This document shows positions 24,480 to 34,823 of a stretch of 64,000 bases of DNA, in pieces (the first letter of the stretch is position 1; every line of letters begins with the position of its first letter). The DNA lies in assembly GCA_907164885.2 (NCBI GenBank), contig OU015498.1:126170727-126234726 (forward strand), given 5' to 3'. This DNA is from Dolomedes plantarius (Eukaryota; Arthropoda; Arachnida; Araneae; Dolomedidae). The translations under genes and the position numbers were made by a program. The notes below the pieces were generated by a model. The model was not told the origin of the DNA. It saw nothing but the letters and a program-made list of their open reading frames with translations, and searched no databases.

Positions 24480-26034
24480 ATTTGGAGGGCTCAGTGTTAA
24501 AGTGAACCAAGTCCAATTTTTCCCTATTTCGTACTAACACTGCCATAAAACAATGAAAACATAATATTTTTAATGCAATAGCGAACCTAGTTCATCCATT
24601 AAATTTTAGCCATGAATGGCAAGAGTTCTTTTAACACTGCATAACAACTGATTTTCTCTCAAAGCTATAATGAACGAAGTCCATTTTCTGAATTCCGAAC
24701 AAGGACGTGCTTTAGTAGGTGTATTCTGTGATTTAGCTTATTTCAGTGCTCTGAACTTACCTCATAATCAGTTTTGGAGAAAAATGTATACCATTTAGGA
24801 AATAGTCAGACTATTCTAAACAACGTTTTCTTGCGTGGGTTAGTACAGAGTTCAAAGCCTATGAGTGCATATTCAAAGGATGGCAGGGATTCAGTGGAAA
24901 CCAGAGTATTTCACTAATTTATAAAAATTGAAAACGTGTGATTTTATAAGTAAATTGTCCAGGAATATTGAGAATAAGTTAGGAAATACTATATAGACGC
25001 CTTAGTAAAAAAGAGGCTTTTTAGTGATTGACAGCAGAGGTAAAGCAACGTCAAACTTAATTGTCGATCTGATGTCGTTGCTCACATCAAATCTTTCCTT
25101 TGCTAGAAGAGTTACTACACACGACACGGTTATGCCTACAATAAGTATCTGCATTCTAACTTTAACACTAAAAACATGTGTGACATCTGTTTTCCGAAGT
25201 GTGCTGACGAAATCAAACAGCCATTGAAAAATAAATTATATTTCAATGTTTTTTGAAAAAAATTCAATTTTCACTGTAAGGTTTCTTTAAAAGACACTTG
25301 CAGGACGCTTGTAGGTTGTTTGATGAGTTTATGCTTAAAATAAAATGCTGAAGAAAAACACTTGAAGTGGAAAAATAACTGGATTGATTTCGAACAAACA
25401 TAGCATGACGAGTCCATAAAGATGATAGTAACTCGGCATCAAATAATGAAGTTTGCACATTTGATCTTCAAAAGACATTGCCTATTTCAAAACTTTCATC
25501 TCCTGTAGCATTCTACAAAAACAAAACATATGCCAATTCAATTTTGGTTTACTGCTTCAATGATTCCACAGGTTAGATGTGTGTTTGGGACGATGCAGTA
25601 GGAGGCAGGGGTTTTGAGGATCTTTATTTTTGTGTTTGCAAGCATTTAAGAGAAAGTGCACAAACTGAAGAACTCACAATTTTATGTCAACACTAACGCC
25701 ATGGGCAAAATAGAATGTAAAAAATGGCCCAAGCTGAATGTATCTGCTTACATAAGTGTCTCAAATCATTACAATCTCCCAAAAATAAAGTTCCAGACGG
25801 AAAGTGAACAAAGTGCAGCTTCCACTCAAATTCTGTGTTCTGGGTCAATATCAGCAGTATTTTGTAAGACAATATCAATAAAGTAGTTTAAATTAAACAA
25901 GCCACTACGTTACTGAAGTAGAAAAACAAGCAAACGTCAATGGTTAATTTATTATATTCGTTCAACTTTCGGATCATATTTCTTATAACTGACTCTCATG
26001 GACTTGGTTCACTTTATCTCTGAAACCTCCATTT
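24480..26034 (+). mobile_element. Sola-like DNA transposon relic with ATTT target duplication
   Basis: Ends are inverted: the left, from 24484, carries GGAGGG, TCAGTG and AAAGTGAACCAAGTCCA. The right, read in reverse complement from 26030, carries GGAGG, TCAGAG and AAAGTGAACCAAGTCCA. ATTT flanks both sides (24480-24483, 26031-26034). Further GAACNNAGTYCA motifs sit inside the left end (about 24585 and 24672) and may be transposase-binding repeats. The element is 1,547 bp. Four-base duplications are a property of Sola1 and Sola2 elements, which is the reason for the tentative name. Confidence 0.75.
24830..25890 (+). pseudogene. Transposase-like pseudogene inside the Sola-like element
   Basis: Several + frame segments resemble a large arthropod transposase family that I recognise but cannot name with certainty. 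From about 25285: FKRHLQDACRLFDEFMLKIK. From about 25450: CTFDLQKTLPISKLSSPVAF, then a segment with YCFNDSTG and VWDDAVGGRG. From about 25650: QTEELTILCQH, where functional relatives have an Asp-rich metal-binding motif and a GQN sequence. Numerous stops and frame changes interrupt the gene, and the end after KSLQSPKNKVP is cut. Catalytic residues cannot be assigned. The element is short for a complete copy, so the interior is probably deleted as well. The only clean open frames (67, 64 and 76 codons) are fragments or shadows. Confidence 0.55.
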
Positions 26035-26689
26035 AAGGTTGTGTTATAACATGATAAAGAATATATTAAATTTTTATTGTATGAGCAATGTAAATTAACA
26101 ATTCACTGAATATTTGTTCAATATTTTCAAACTATATAATAAGAGATTTTAATATGTTGAATAACATTCTTTATTTTTAAGATAACACTTTTTATCCCTT
26201 AATTGCTTTCCTCATTTGTCTGAGAACGAGTATAGTGATAAATAGAGCATATACCACTTAATTATTTTCTATTAATATATTAGTTTATACATTTTTGAAA
26301 TTTATGTCAGGAATAATAACAGTTAACCAAATGTAATGATCTAAGTTTATGATTACATAATTTCAACTTATACAAAATCAAACAAGAGCACACAACCTCT
26401 TCAGATCCACAATATAAACAAAGGGATGGCTATATATTTAGAAGTAATTGATAGTTCATGGGCTTTAACTATACGTTACTACCAACTTGAAGTATTTATT
26501 GATCGAAGAACTTTTAATTACTCCGAAATTTATAGTCACTCCTTCGTTTATACAGTGCATTTTAAGAAGTTATGAGTTCTTGTTTCCGTTTTCCCCAAGT
26601 TTCCAGTAAGCGTTATATTAAAGGATTCTACATTCAGTTGATTTTTTAACAATAAATCGCAAAAAATAGAGTAATACTTTAGGTCACTG
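26035..26689. other. AT-rich stretch between transposon and RNase H relic
   Basis: Nothing recognisable. The 80-codon minus frame at 26548-26790 is a shadow of the retrotransposon relic and its upstream sequence. Confidence 0.45.
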
Positions 26690-27318
26690 TGGGAAGTCTC
26701 TCCTGTGCAATATAATTTCAAACAATTGCAATCTATTTTAAAATATGAAACTGACCAAGCTACTCTTAAACTTATGGAACTGAAGACCATCCATTATAGG
26801 TATCCAGATAACGAGCGGTTTCATGTTTATACTGATGCTTCAAAAGTGCGAGACTGCAAACGCCGATGCAGGAGTCTTCAGTGAAACTTTCAATTTTTAC
26901 ACTCCTATAGGACACTATGCTTGCATTTGATGTGGACGAAGATGTTATACGTTGAGCTTAGACCGCGTTGACATGACACTCAGTTACCTTCCAAGAATGA
27001 GTGATACTTTCTGATTCTAGAGCTGCCATTGAAGCGATTTTCTCTATGGAATATTACAAAACAGGTGAAATTCTCCAGTGTCAGTCCCTTATTCATATAC
27101 TGTCATCACAAAACACCAAAGTAGTTTTAGTGGGAATTCCAGGACACAGCGGAATCCCAGGGAATGAACTCGTGGATGGATTAACAAAGAGATATGCTGC
27201 AGTTGTGCAAATCCCTTGTAGGCCGTTCGCATATAATTCGTTAAGGGTATTTAACCGGAATAAATTTAAGAACCTGTTTTATCAAGAATTAATAGATCGA
27301 AATTCTAATAAATTATGA
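26690..27318 (+). pseudogene. Non-LTR retrotransposon RNase H domain (broken)
   Basis: From about 26690 the + strand reads through a coding-like segment that includes ATLKLMELKTIHYRYPDN and then FHVYTDASKV, the first RNase H strand with its catalytic Asp. A frame change follows and the reading continues NADAGVFSETFNFYTPIGHY with a stop soon after. From 27001 an open frame gives ILSDSRAAIEAI (second conserved Asp), VVLVGIPGHSGIPGNELVDG (usually W-x-PGHxGIxGNExAD) and LTKRYAA. Such RNase H domains remove the RNA strand during retrotransposition and lie after reverse transcriptase in Jockey/CR1-type elements. The glutamate region between the two Asp motifs is not recognisable. The frame ends at 27318, eleven bases before a MITE, so the Cys/His C-terminus is missing. 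Confidence 0.8.
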
Positions 27319-27326
27319 GTTGTTAA

Positions 27327-27658
27327 TACAGATATTCCTCTACTTACGACCGAGATAGGGACCAAGATATTGGTCGTAAGTTGAGTTGGTCATAAGTTGA
27401 GTTTCAAGCATTTTTTTTGTTTTTGTATATGTACATACATATATGTTTTCAGAATATATATACTTTTTCAGTCATAGATTTTTGCAGTACTACAGAATAT
27501 TGCATCACATTTTTTAACAATTATGTAATACATATAGGCATGTACTGTACATTCGAAGAATAGTATTTATGAGAAATAATAATAAAAATATATTTTTTTT
27601 AATTTAAAAATTTCGGTCGTAAGTGCGAGCGGTCGTAAATCCAGGAATACCCGTAGTA
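27327..27658. mobile_element. pogo-like MITE, copy 1 (328 bp)
   Basis: The left end CAGATATTCCTCTACTTACG and the right end (reverse complement CTACGGGTATTCCTGGATTT) share TATTCCTSKAYTTACGACCG. TA lies on each side (27327-27328, 27657-27658). TTACGACC is repeated inside both ends. The interior is AT-rich and non-coding. A longer relative is at 40533-42045. Confidence 0.75.
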
Positions 27659-28678
27659 AATTCATTCCTGATTTTCCAAACAACGATTCGGTAGCCTTTA
27701 TCCTGCTTTTAACTGTTTATGACTGTTTGTCTAGACATCTAAGCCGACTGAAAATTCTACAGAGTCCTCTCAGCACTATTTGTGGTAAACCAAAATATAT
27801 GGATATTTCCCACCTCCAAACATGGGAGGCACTATAGGGAAAAGATCACTGTAGACGATATTTGGAGGTAATAGAATATAGTAACCAACACGTCCAGTTT
27901 CCTTCATCATTTTATGTTTATCTTGTTCATATTTTTGTTTATTACTTACTATTCGAAATAAAAAAATTAATAAAATTAAGGTCACTCTTACAAAAAATAT
28001 GGTTTTTTTAACTTTGGCAAAATAATTTTGCGAGACAGGCATTTAAGCATAACTGTTTTAATGGGAAAATTTTTGCAGTTAGCCTTTTCAATGACCTTCT
28101 TAATACTCCTTGGTAAATCTCACGAGAGTAGTGGATAAATATTTCCCATATTCTCGGTATAACGCATGGTAAATCCTCATAAATATTTTCCCTCTCCCCT
28201 CCTGTTATCAATCTTTATTGAACACACCAAATACATTTTAAGGATAAAGCACAGTCAAAGGAAACTAATATGAAATGTAATACGCCTAACTAATTTTTAT
28301 TCTCGCTGTTCTAAAGGGAAGAACTCAGGGCTCAGAGCTTGTCGATGGAAAATCTGTTGTTCAACGTTCTGAATGAGATCTCCCCTATCTTTTAGGCTAA
28401 TTATGGTTGCTTTGAAGGGAAGAAAAGTTAACTTCTGAAATTTTGCCCTCCGTAAGCAGGCTGGGCTATTAAAATTGATTAAAAAATATTTACAACCGTG
28501 GATTGATTTTGAATTCTACGGCTGTTCCCACTTAAATTCATTCTGTTGACAGGAAAAATGAATCTCAGTATTCGTTGCTATTAATGTGTAAAAAAGAATT
28601 ACTCTTTAAAATATAAAACACTGTAAAAGAGATGACATTTTCATTGGAATTTATGTTTTCCTGTGGTTTATCGTTTAC
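27659..28678. other. AT-rich non-coding stretch
   Basis: No supported gene. The minus frames at 27776-28211 (88 and 67 codons) have no recognisable motif. Confidence 0.45.
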
Positions 28679-28854
28679 ACCTCAGTCATGGACACCAAGA
28701 AAACGATTTTTCTTTTTAAGTGGCAAGGTTCAAATTTAAACTTATAACAAAGTATATGGTCATGTGTCTATAATAGTGATTGGTGGATGGTGAAGAGGAG
28801 AGATAGGGGACTGAACTGGGACCAAATATAATGGTTAAATAGTGGGCTAACTTG
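28679..28854 (+). repeat. Direct repeat, copy 1 (~176 bp)
   Basis: About 95% identical by eye to 29089-29265, in the same orientation. Landmarks are CACCTCAGTCATGGACACCA, TTATAACAAAGTRTATGGTC, GTGATTGGTGGATGG and GACTGAACTGGGACCAAATA. The second copy lies inside the 5' region of the Tc1 relic, so this may be the 5' leader of another copy of the same element, or a local duplication. Confidence 0.8.
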
Positions 28855-29038
28855 TGATCGCATAACGTGATGGTCACAGAAGTTAATTGGTAGTGTACTG
28901 CCAAATTATTAATTATCACTACTATCTGTTGGTCCGACCACAAAAAGAAAATATTAGTACCCTGCGTTGTGTTTGGAGAAATCACAGATTGTCTGATTGA
29001 TTAATAACAGATGAACTTATTGAAATTGCCCATATATA

Positions 29039-30013
29039 CAGATGGAGTACAAAATAATACGAACACCTGTGAAAAAGTTTGACGTATTTCACACCTCAGT
29101 CATGGACACCAAGAAAACGAATTTTCTTTTTAAGTGGTAAGGTTCAAATCTAAACTTATAACAAAGTGTATGGTCATGTGTCTATAATAGTGATTGGTGG
29201 ATGGAGAAGAGGAGAGATAGAGGACTGAACTGGGACCAAATATAATGGCTAAATGGTGGGCTAACTTACAGCCGCGCCGCTTGCAACAGAAGTCTTCCAC
29301 CTAGTGAGCGTGAAGAGGAAGGTATCAGTCTCTCAACAGCAGTCACCTACGTTGCATGCTTCTATCGAACTGTCTGTGATAAGTTGAAATGTCAGACCTG
29401 TCAGAGTTCCAAAGAGGAATGATCGTTGGAGAGCGTTTAAGTGGAGCATCGCTTACGGAAACAGCAAAATTTTGGCGTTTGCAAGGAGTACGGTATCAGC
29501 CGTTATGACAGCGTACACGAAAGAGGGTAAGACGACGTCTTCAAAGCACAACAGTGGGCGAAAGTCCAAGCTTGCTGATAGGGATAGACGGGTGTTGAAG
29601 CGCATAGTAGCCCGAAAGAACAAGCAATCGTTATCCGAGATAACATCCGAAATGAACAGTCATCTACAGGACCCCGTTTCAACAAAAACTGTCAAAAGGG
29701 AACTTCATGCTGCGAACATATTTATGGCAGAGTGGCAATTCGTAAACCCTTGATGACAGCAACTAATGCTTCCAAGCGACGCCAATGGTGCAGAGATCAC
29801 AAAGGCTGGTCCCCACAGCAGTGGCAACAGGTAATATGGTCAGATGAATCGTCATTCACCCTATTTCAGACGACCGGACGCGTTTATGTCTGGAGAATGC
29901 TCAAAGAAGCGTTTCATCTTGAATGCCTCTTGCGAACTGTGAAGCATGGGGGTGGGTCCATTATGGTATGGAATGCGATATCTTGGCTCGGTCTTAGGCC
30001 ACTTGTTATTCTG
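29039..30013 (+). mobile_element. Tc1-like transposon, left end and truncated body
   Basis: CAGATGGAGTACAAAATAAT and GAACACCTG at 29039-29068 form a Tc1-type terminal sequence, preceded by TA (29037-29038). About 320 bp of leader, including the repeat at 29089-29265, precede the transposase. The element breaks off at 30013 and no right terminal repeat was seen. Confidence 0.75.
29389..30013 (+). pseudogene. Tc1-like transposase, N-terminal and first catalytic region
   Basis: The gene starts at ATG 29389: MSDLSEFQRGMIVGERLSGA, then LTETAKF, matching the first helix-turn-helix of Tc1-family transposases. A frame change near 29465 leads into ARSTVSAVMTAYTKEGKTTS. After RVLKRIVARK come SLSEIT, VSTKTVKRELHAANI (second helix-turn-helix), another frame change near 29745 and SKRRQWCRDHKGWSPQQW. 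Next is VIWSDESSFTLF, which holds the first Asp of the DDE triad, and GGGSIMVWNAISWLG. It stops matching after LVILHGR, so the second Asp and the Glu are gone. A full protein in this family is about 340 residues; roughly 205 remain. The unrelated pyrimidine-rich block follows immediately. Confidence 0.88.
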
Positions 30014-30960
30014 CATGGGAGGGCTTGCTTTTCTGCATTTATCTGGGCTGTCCGCTCTTTCCAGATTGCTATCACGAAGAAGGCTACTTCTTTTTATTCT
30101 GGTGCAGAAATCGTGGCTCTCATCTCCATTCCTCAGCTAGTCGTGTGCTATCACCGCTATTTCCTTCTAATCTATTTGCTACTTCTTTTTTCTCTATTTC
30201 TCTAAGTCCTGCAGCTACCTTTCTCTGCATTGCGTGTCGCTCGTACTATAAAATACCTCTGCTTGTCTGTCAGTCAACACATCTCTATATGGGAGCTCTA
30301 AGTGTGTCTTCATGCATTCTTTGAGTCTAATATTCCTTGTTTCATAGTTCCACCTCCTTTCTTTAATTGGTCAAAAATAGTTTTACTTCTCTTCTATTGG
30401 ACTAATCGTTTCTTCCAGAATTCTTACTCTCCACCCTGTCGTAGGTGTCGCATTTTGTCTCAACAGCACACCGTTCCCACGGCCATCTTCCCATATTCTC
30501 CGAAATCCCTCTGTTTCAGATTTCCTTTTTTTTAAGCCAAATCGCCCCAATTCATCGCTCCCCTTCCTTAACCTGCTTTGCACTTCCTAATTATTTGTCC
30601 ACATCTGCAATTCCTCTTTGCGGTGTGCCTTTTCATTCCGTAATTGCACCTAAGTATCTTGTTCCTTAGAATTCGGCTAAGTCCATCGTTTATTTCTTGC
30701 CTTCATCAATTCTTGTCGCAGTCTTCACCGTCTATTATTTCTATATTCAGCTTTGTTATTTCTCCCCGCTCTCTTCTTTACTCCATTTCTCTTATTTCAT
30801 TTCTTAATTTGTTTTCAAATGTCGCAGTAATTTTACCCCGTGACAGTGTCTTTTACTTACTTACTGCATTCTTAAGATTATTGAACAATAGGAATTTCTC
30901 TCTTGATTTTGTTTCCCATTTAGAATGCGAACAGAGAAATAAGAAATATATAAATAGAAA
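30014..30960 (-). other. Pyrimidine-rich block, possibly a degenerate gag-like region on the minus strand
   Basis: The + strand is strongly CT-rich and the minus strand correspondingly rich in Glu, Lys and Arg codons. Minus-strand stretches look coding in places: 30118-30230 gives VAAGLREIEKKEVANRLEGN followed by SGDSTRLAEEWR, and 30383-30583 gives QSRLRKGSDELGRFGLKKRK. These are charged, coiled-coil-like sequences with stops between them. A decayed Gag of an LTR element would fit, but no zinc knuckle, protease or LTR was found. The hydrophobic + frames over 29946-30967 are shadows of this composition. Confidence 0.3.
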
Positions 30961-31184
30961 TATATAAATAGAAATATGCGAAATAAGAAATATATTCCTC
31001 ATAACTCTCTTTCCCAGTTTTTTGATCGAAAATTGGATACTTTAGGAAACAATACACTGCATAAATACAGTGTGTCCGGGCTAAAGGTATTCAAAAGTCA
31101 TGACTTATTTTTACGGAACTACAATTAAAATTAAAAAAAATCATTTAAATAGAAATAACTTCTCACAAAGTTTTACTATCTATC

Positions 31185-31325
31185 ATAGACTTCGATCATA
31201 GTATCATAGATTTCGATGTGTGCACCTTTTAAAATGGTAATCCAGTTCTCTCTAAGTGTTTCGTAGCATATCAGGCGTTATTACATGAATTGCTTGAATG
31301 ATGCGCTTCTTCAACTCATCCACAG
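31185..31325 (-). pseudogene. Transposase C-terminus, left arm of the foldback
   Basis: On the minus strand the left arm and central loop encode TVDELKKRIIQAIHVITPDM, then LRNT, a stop where Trp is expected, and RELDYHFK. The frame is then lost, although an AHIEIYD-type sequence is still visible in another frame. It is the inverted partner of 31375-31475 and extends about 18 codons further upstream in the gene. The element therefore arose from two copies of a transposon's 3' end in head-to-head arrangement. Confidence 0.6.
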
Positions 31326-31374
31326 TTCAATGTTTGTTTATACACATCGGTTTTAAGGAGTCCCCAAGCAAAAA

Positions 31375-31475
31375 TGTCTAATAACGCCTGATATGATAAA
31401 TATTACGTGGAGAGACTTGGATTACCATTTAGACGTTAGTCCTGCTACAAAAGGTGCACACATCGCAATCTATGA
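31375..31475 (+). pseudogene. Transposase C-terminus, right arm of the foldback
   Basis: On the + strand this arm encodes ITPDMINITWRDLDYHLDVS and then PATKGAHIAIYDS. This is the C-terminal signature (TPDMLxxxWxxLDYRxDVC...GAHIE) of an arthropod Tc1/mariner-superfamily transposase, as far as I recall. Only the last ~33 codons are present; DNA-binding and catalytic domains are absent. The left arm holds a slightly longer, more decayed copy on the opposite strand. Confidence 0.65.
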
Positions 31476-31776
31476 TAGTATGATAGAAATCTATGATTGA
31501 TATTAAAACTTGGTGAGATGTTCTTTCTGTTTAAATATTTTTTTTTTAATTTTAATGGGTAGTTCTGTAAAAATAAGTCAGGACTTTTGGATACCTTTAG
31601 CCCGGACACCCTGTAAATATTAGGAATCATATAAGGATGTACATGTTTCTTTAAATATAGGAAGAGTCAATTTAAAACTGAAGACACTTAGCACAGAGAA
31701 AATTGTACACCTAGTAATCTTTGTAGCGCCTTCACGCAATTATAGATAGTATCCAAATCATTAACTATAAATATCT

Positions 31777-32133
31777 TGTTGTTGTCGTTGTTTCCTCTAA
31801 TGCTCCCTGGCCTGAAGTATTCCAGCCCACGTCCATGTAGACTAGCGGCCTAATGAACGCGGTTCCGTTTTATAATGGCACCGCAAGAGAGAGAGTCCAA
31901 TTTAGTCAGGCGCCCCATAAATTTTGATCGAGCACACCAGGGATGACTTCTGATAGGGATCGTGCCCTCTCCCAGTCTCTCTGACCCCACAGAGGACTAT
32001 CCGGTCTACGGATTTAACGTGCCATATCCAGCCTAGACACGGAGGCATTTAATGGCAGCTTTCGGGACTCGATCGGAGTACCCTCAGTAACGAAAGCCGA
32101 CAAGCCACCTCTAGGTTACCTAGGACCCCCAAC
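31777..32133 (-). mobile_element. tRNA-headed SINE, family A, copy 2
   Basis: On the minus strand from 32133: GGTCCTAGGTAACCTAGAGG, a box-B-like GATCGAGTCCCG, GCCATTAAATGCCTCCGTG, CACGTTAAATCCGTAGACC, GGGCACGATCCCT, GCTCGATCAAAATTTATGG, CTAAATTGGACTC and GCGGTGCC. It ends AACAACGACAACAAC. This is the most complete copy of the family in the window. Confidence 0.85.
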
Positions 32134-34242
32134 AAATAAATATCTTACTTGATGACATTGTAATGAACTCTTTAGTCCTTAAATTCATATGTTCTTTGTC
32201 ACGAAATGCTGTGACCCCCCCCCAAAAAATCAATTTAAACATCTTTAGTATTTCTTTTTGCGTTATTGCATATTCAAGAAAACTTTTCTTTATTGCCCTC
32301 ATAGCTTTAATATTAGAACAAATATCTCAGGATCGTTTTAAATTTTCAATTTACCAATATTGACAATATACGCCTAAGTAATACTTCTTAAATGTTACTA
32401 GAAAAAGAAGTTTTACAATAAACTATTAGAATGAAAAGCTTTTAAAAAGCAAAGACGTAGCAGGAAAAGAGTAAATATCAATAAAGGTGAATGAAAAAAA
32501 AATTGTAAAATTTATATACTTTCTTATATTCAAAACGTGGATATTTTAAGTAAAATTTGAGACATCATTTTTTTTAACGAAGAGAGAGAGAAGAGTAAAG
32601 CTAGGTAAAAATACATTTTAAAGATTTTAAATTTTTAAGACTCAATATGCTTTTTATTTTACTATATATGCTTGGTGAATTAACACATGCATCATTCAAA
32701 AAGTTTCATTTTATGTAATGTGGGAATTTGGGTCTGTGCGTTTAAGGGAAATTAACTTCATGTGTATTATAAACTCGATTTTACTAAATGATGTAAACCA
32801 ATAATTACAAATATTATGGTCAGCTTACTTCATGAATATATGACAGTACGCCGAGTCAAAAAAACAGTATGAATAAAGGCACTGTACATGCAGAAAATAT
32901 ACATGGAATGTCTTCAGGGAAGGGTCATTTATACAAAGGTATACATCTCCAGCATACACAGAGACCATGGACCCAGAATTTGGCCTTATTATTGGCTCCT
33001 GAGCATACATATTAAGCTGATAAGTACGGTGAAAGAACAAGAATTTCTAATAAGGAAATCCTTTATATTATTTATGGTGATAGACAACGTACATCTATTC
33101 AACAAAGAAAAAAAACCTAGCGTCTCTCACGAGCTGCAAACGCTTGAAGATGAAAAAAAAATCATGGGAGGAAACAGTGGGCGAGTATATACTAGGATGT
33201 GAATATTGTACTGCTACTCAGCACTTAGTCAATCTTTTTCATTATGCCAAGAATAGCAAATTACCTAAATTAATTTGAGAATTGCCAAATCGTAACACCA
33301 ATACGAATAAATAGCTGTTAATCTTAGACAGCAAGACTAAATGGATGCTGTCTGACCATATAAACACTTTCTATCTTCAATAAATGATGCAAGGAAAAGG
33401 AGAAAATCTCTAAATTTTTCCTGGTCACTGACAAAATGCAGTCGTCCAGACAGAACTGTAGTTTTGACTAAATTCTGTACATAATCTATAGTACTTGAAG
33501 AGGAAAAAATGCATGGAACCCGCCTTCATTGGAGGGGAAGCTAGATATATACATACACTGTAACTGTAATTGCGTTTATCAGTATTTTACCACCCGTTAT
33601 CCGTACACAGAGAAAAACAGATAAAAACCAGACGTGAGAAAGGTCAATTCACCATGGCAAGACTGATGAATAGCAGCATATCTGAGACAGCACTAGTATA
33701 TACTAACTTCTGCCGGTCACATCACAAGCTTTTACCTTCGATAAATAATTCAAGTAAGAGAATATTCGAAAATTGCGAAAAAATGGGGACCATGACCATT
33801 TATCATCCTTTATTTACATCACTAGATGAAAGCTAACTTTTGGAAATGTCTGGTATTATCTTTTGTAAAAGATAAGGGAGAATAAATCTTAGATAACGAG
33901 AGTGTTAATGACGATAACAAAAGTAGTGCTTTTCAGAATCCTAAATTATACTAACCCTGCTGAAAATGGTATTACGTGACCCAGATCCAGAGCATTTACG
34001 CTATATTCGGTTCATTGACAAACATGTGTAGAGTAGGTAAATATAAAAATTGAACAAAGGATTACTGAATTAAGTCCTTTTGGAAAAATATTGTTTCCTA
34101 TTTTTACATGCGGTCGTCGGATGCACGTTCAAGGTGTACACGAGGAGAATATTTATACAGGGGTAAAATGGAAGAGAAGAACCAACTGGGGGACAAAGGG
34201 TTCAATTTTTTATTATTAGTAAATGCTTTACTTTCAGACTTT
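32134..34242. other. AT-rich non-coding stretch
   Basis: No supported gene. C10-A6 runs occur near 32214. Weak similarity between 33350-33440 and 33700-33790 (a TAYCTTCRATAAATRATKCAAG-type core) hints at an old duplication of about 350 bp spacing. Frames of 104 codons (32888-33202) and 88 codons (33570-33836) contain no motif I know. Confidence 0.45.
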
Positions 34243-34622
34243 ATTGTTGTTGTTTCCAATCCCCTTGGTGTAGGAAAGCCTACACCAAGTCCAAAGGACC
34301 TAGGTCCATGACGAAGGGTAGTAAGGAGCTTCACTTAAGGCGAGGTACCACTAGGGCTGAAGTCTGACTTGTCCTCGAAGAACATCGGTTCCGTAATTTT
34401 GAACCAAGTCAAGTGACTAGATTGGTCCATTTGACCCAGCACCTCCAGAGGAACTTTGGAAACTTGGAGGACATTGCAGCTACGGCAAACTTTTTCCGTG
34501 CACCAGGCGCCATCAGTGTTCACGTCGGTGGTTTTGTCAGCGACGGGCATCTAACCACCGACGTTCAGATCACTGGCTCGCTGCCATTGCCAACCGGGCC
34601 ACCGTGTCCACCTTTCAGACTT
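34243..34622 (-). mobile_element. SINE-like repeat, family B, copy 2
   Basis: On the minus strand from 34622 it carries GTGGTTAGATGCCCGTCGC (a possible box B), GGCGCCTGGTGCACGG, GCTGCAATGTCCTCCAAG, CCTCTGGAGGTGCTGGGTC, GGTTCAAAATTACGG, CCTAGTGGTACC and an AACAACAAC tail at 34243. Near the 3' end is a perfect 11 bp hairpin: CTTGGTGTAGG (34264-34274) and CCTACACCAAG (34279-34289). The 12 bp palindrome GGACCTAGGTCC follows at 34296-34307. Confidence 0.75.
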
Positions 34623-34719
34623 TAATGTAATGAAGCATCTTTCCCACATATAATCATTATGGAAGTCCAAGTACATTCATAAATATCAATGGTATGTCAT
34701 TGTAAATTTATATATTTTC

Positions 34720-34823
34720 AGAATAAATCCAGATTAAGTTATACATCTGCAGAATAAAATCAGATAAAGTTATATATCTGCAGAATAAAGCCAGATTAAG
34801 TTATATATCTGCAGAATAAATCC
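34720..34823 (+). repeat. 31 bp tandem repeat, 3.3 copies
   Basis: Units begin AGAATAAA, continue CCAGATTAAGTTATA and end ATCTGC, repeated at 34720, 34751 and 34782, with a partial fourth copy. Confidence 0.9.

Larger units (their letters stand above)
31066..31615. mobile_element. Foldback element with ~240 bp inverted arms, TA target duplication
   Basis: It begins CAGTGTGTCCGGGCTAAAGG at 31068. Its right end, read in reverse complement from 31613, begins CAGGGTGTCCGGGCTAAAGG. TA flanks both ends. Inverted similarity continues inward through AAAAGTCMTGACTTATTTTT, a TTTTACTATC/TTTTAATATC segment, ATCATAGATT, GTGTGCACCTTTT, AATGGTAATCCA and ATATCAGGCGTTATTA. Only about 80-100 bp at the centre (31300-31385) is unpaired. 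ACAGGGTGTCC ends are common in the Tc1/mariner superfamily. Confidence 0.9.

Noticed and set aside
33350..33790. Duplicated segment with CTTCRATAAATRATKCAAG core
   Set aside because: Similarity is short and weak; mentioned in the stretch description but not listed as a repeat.
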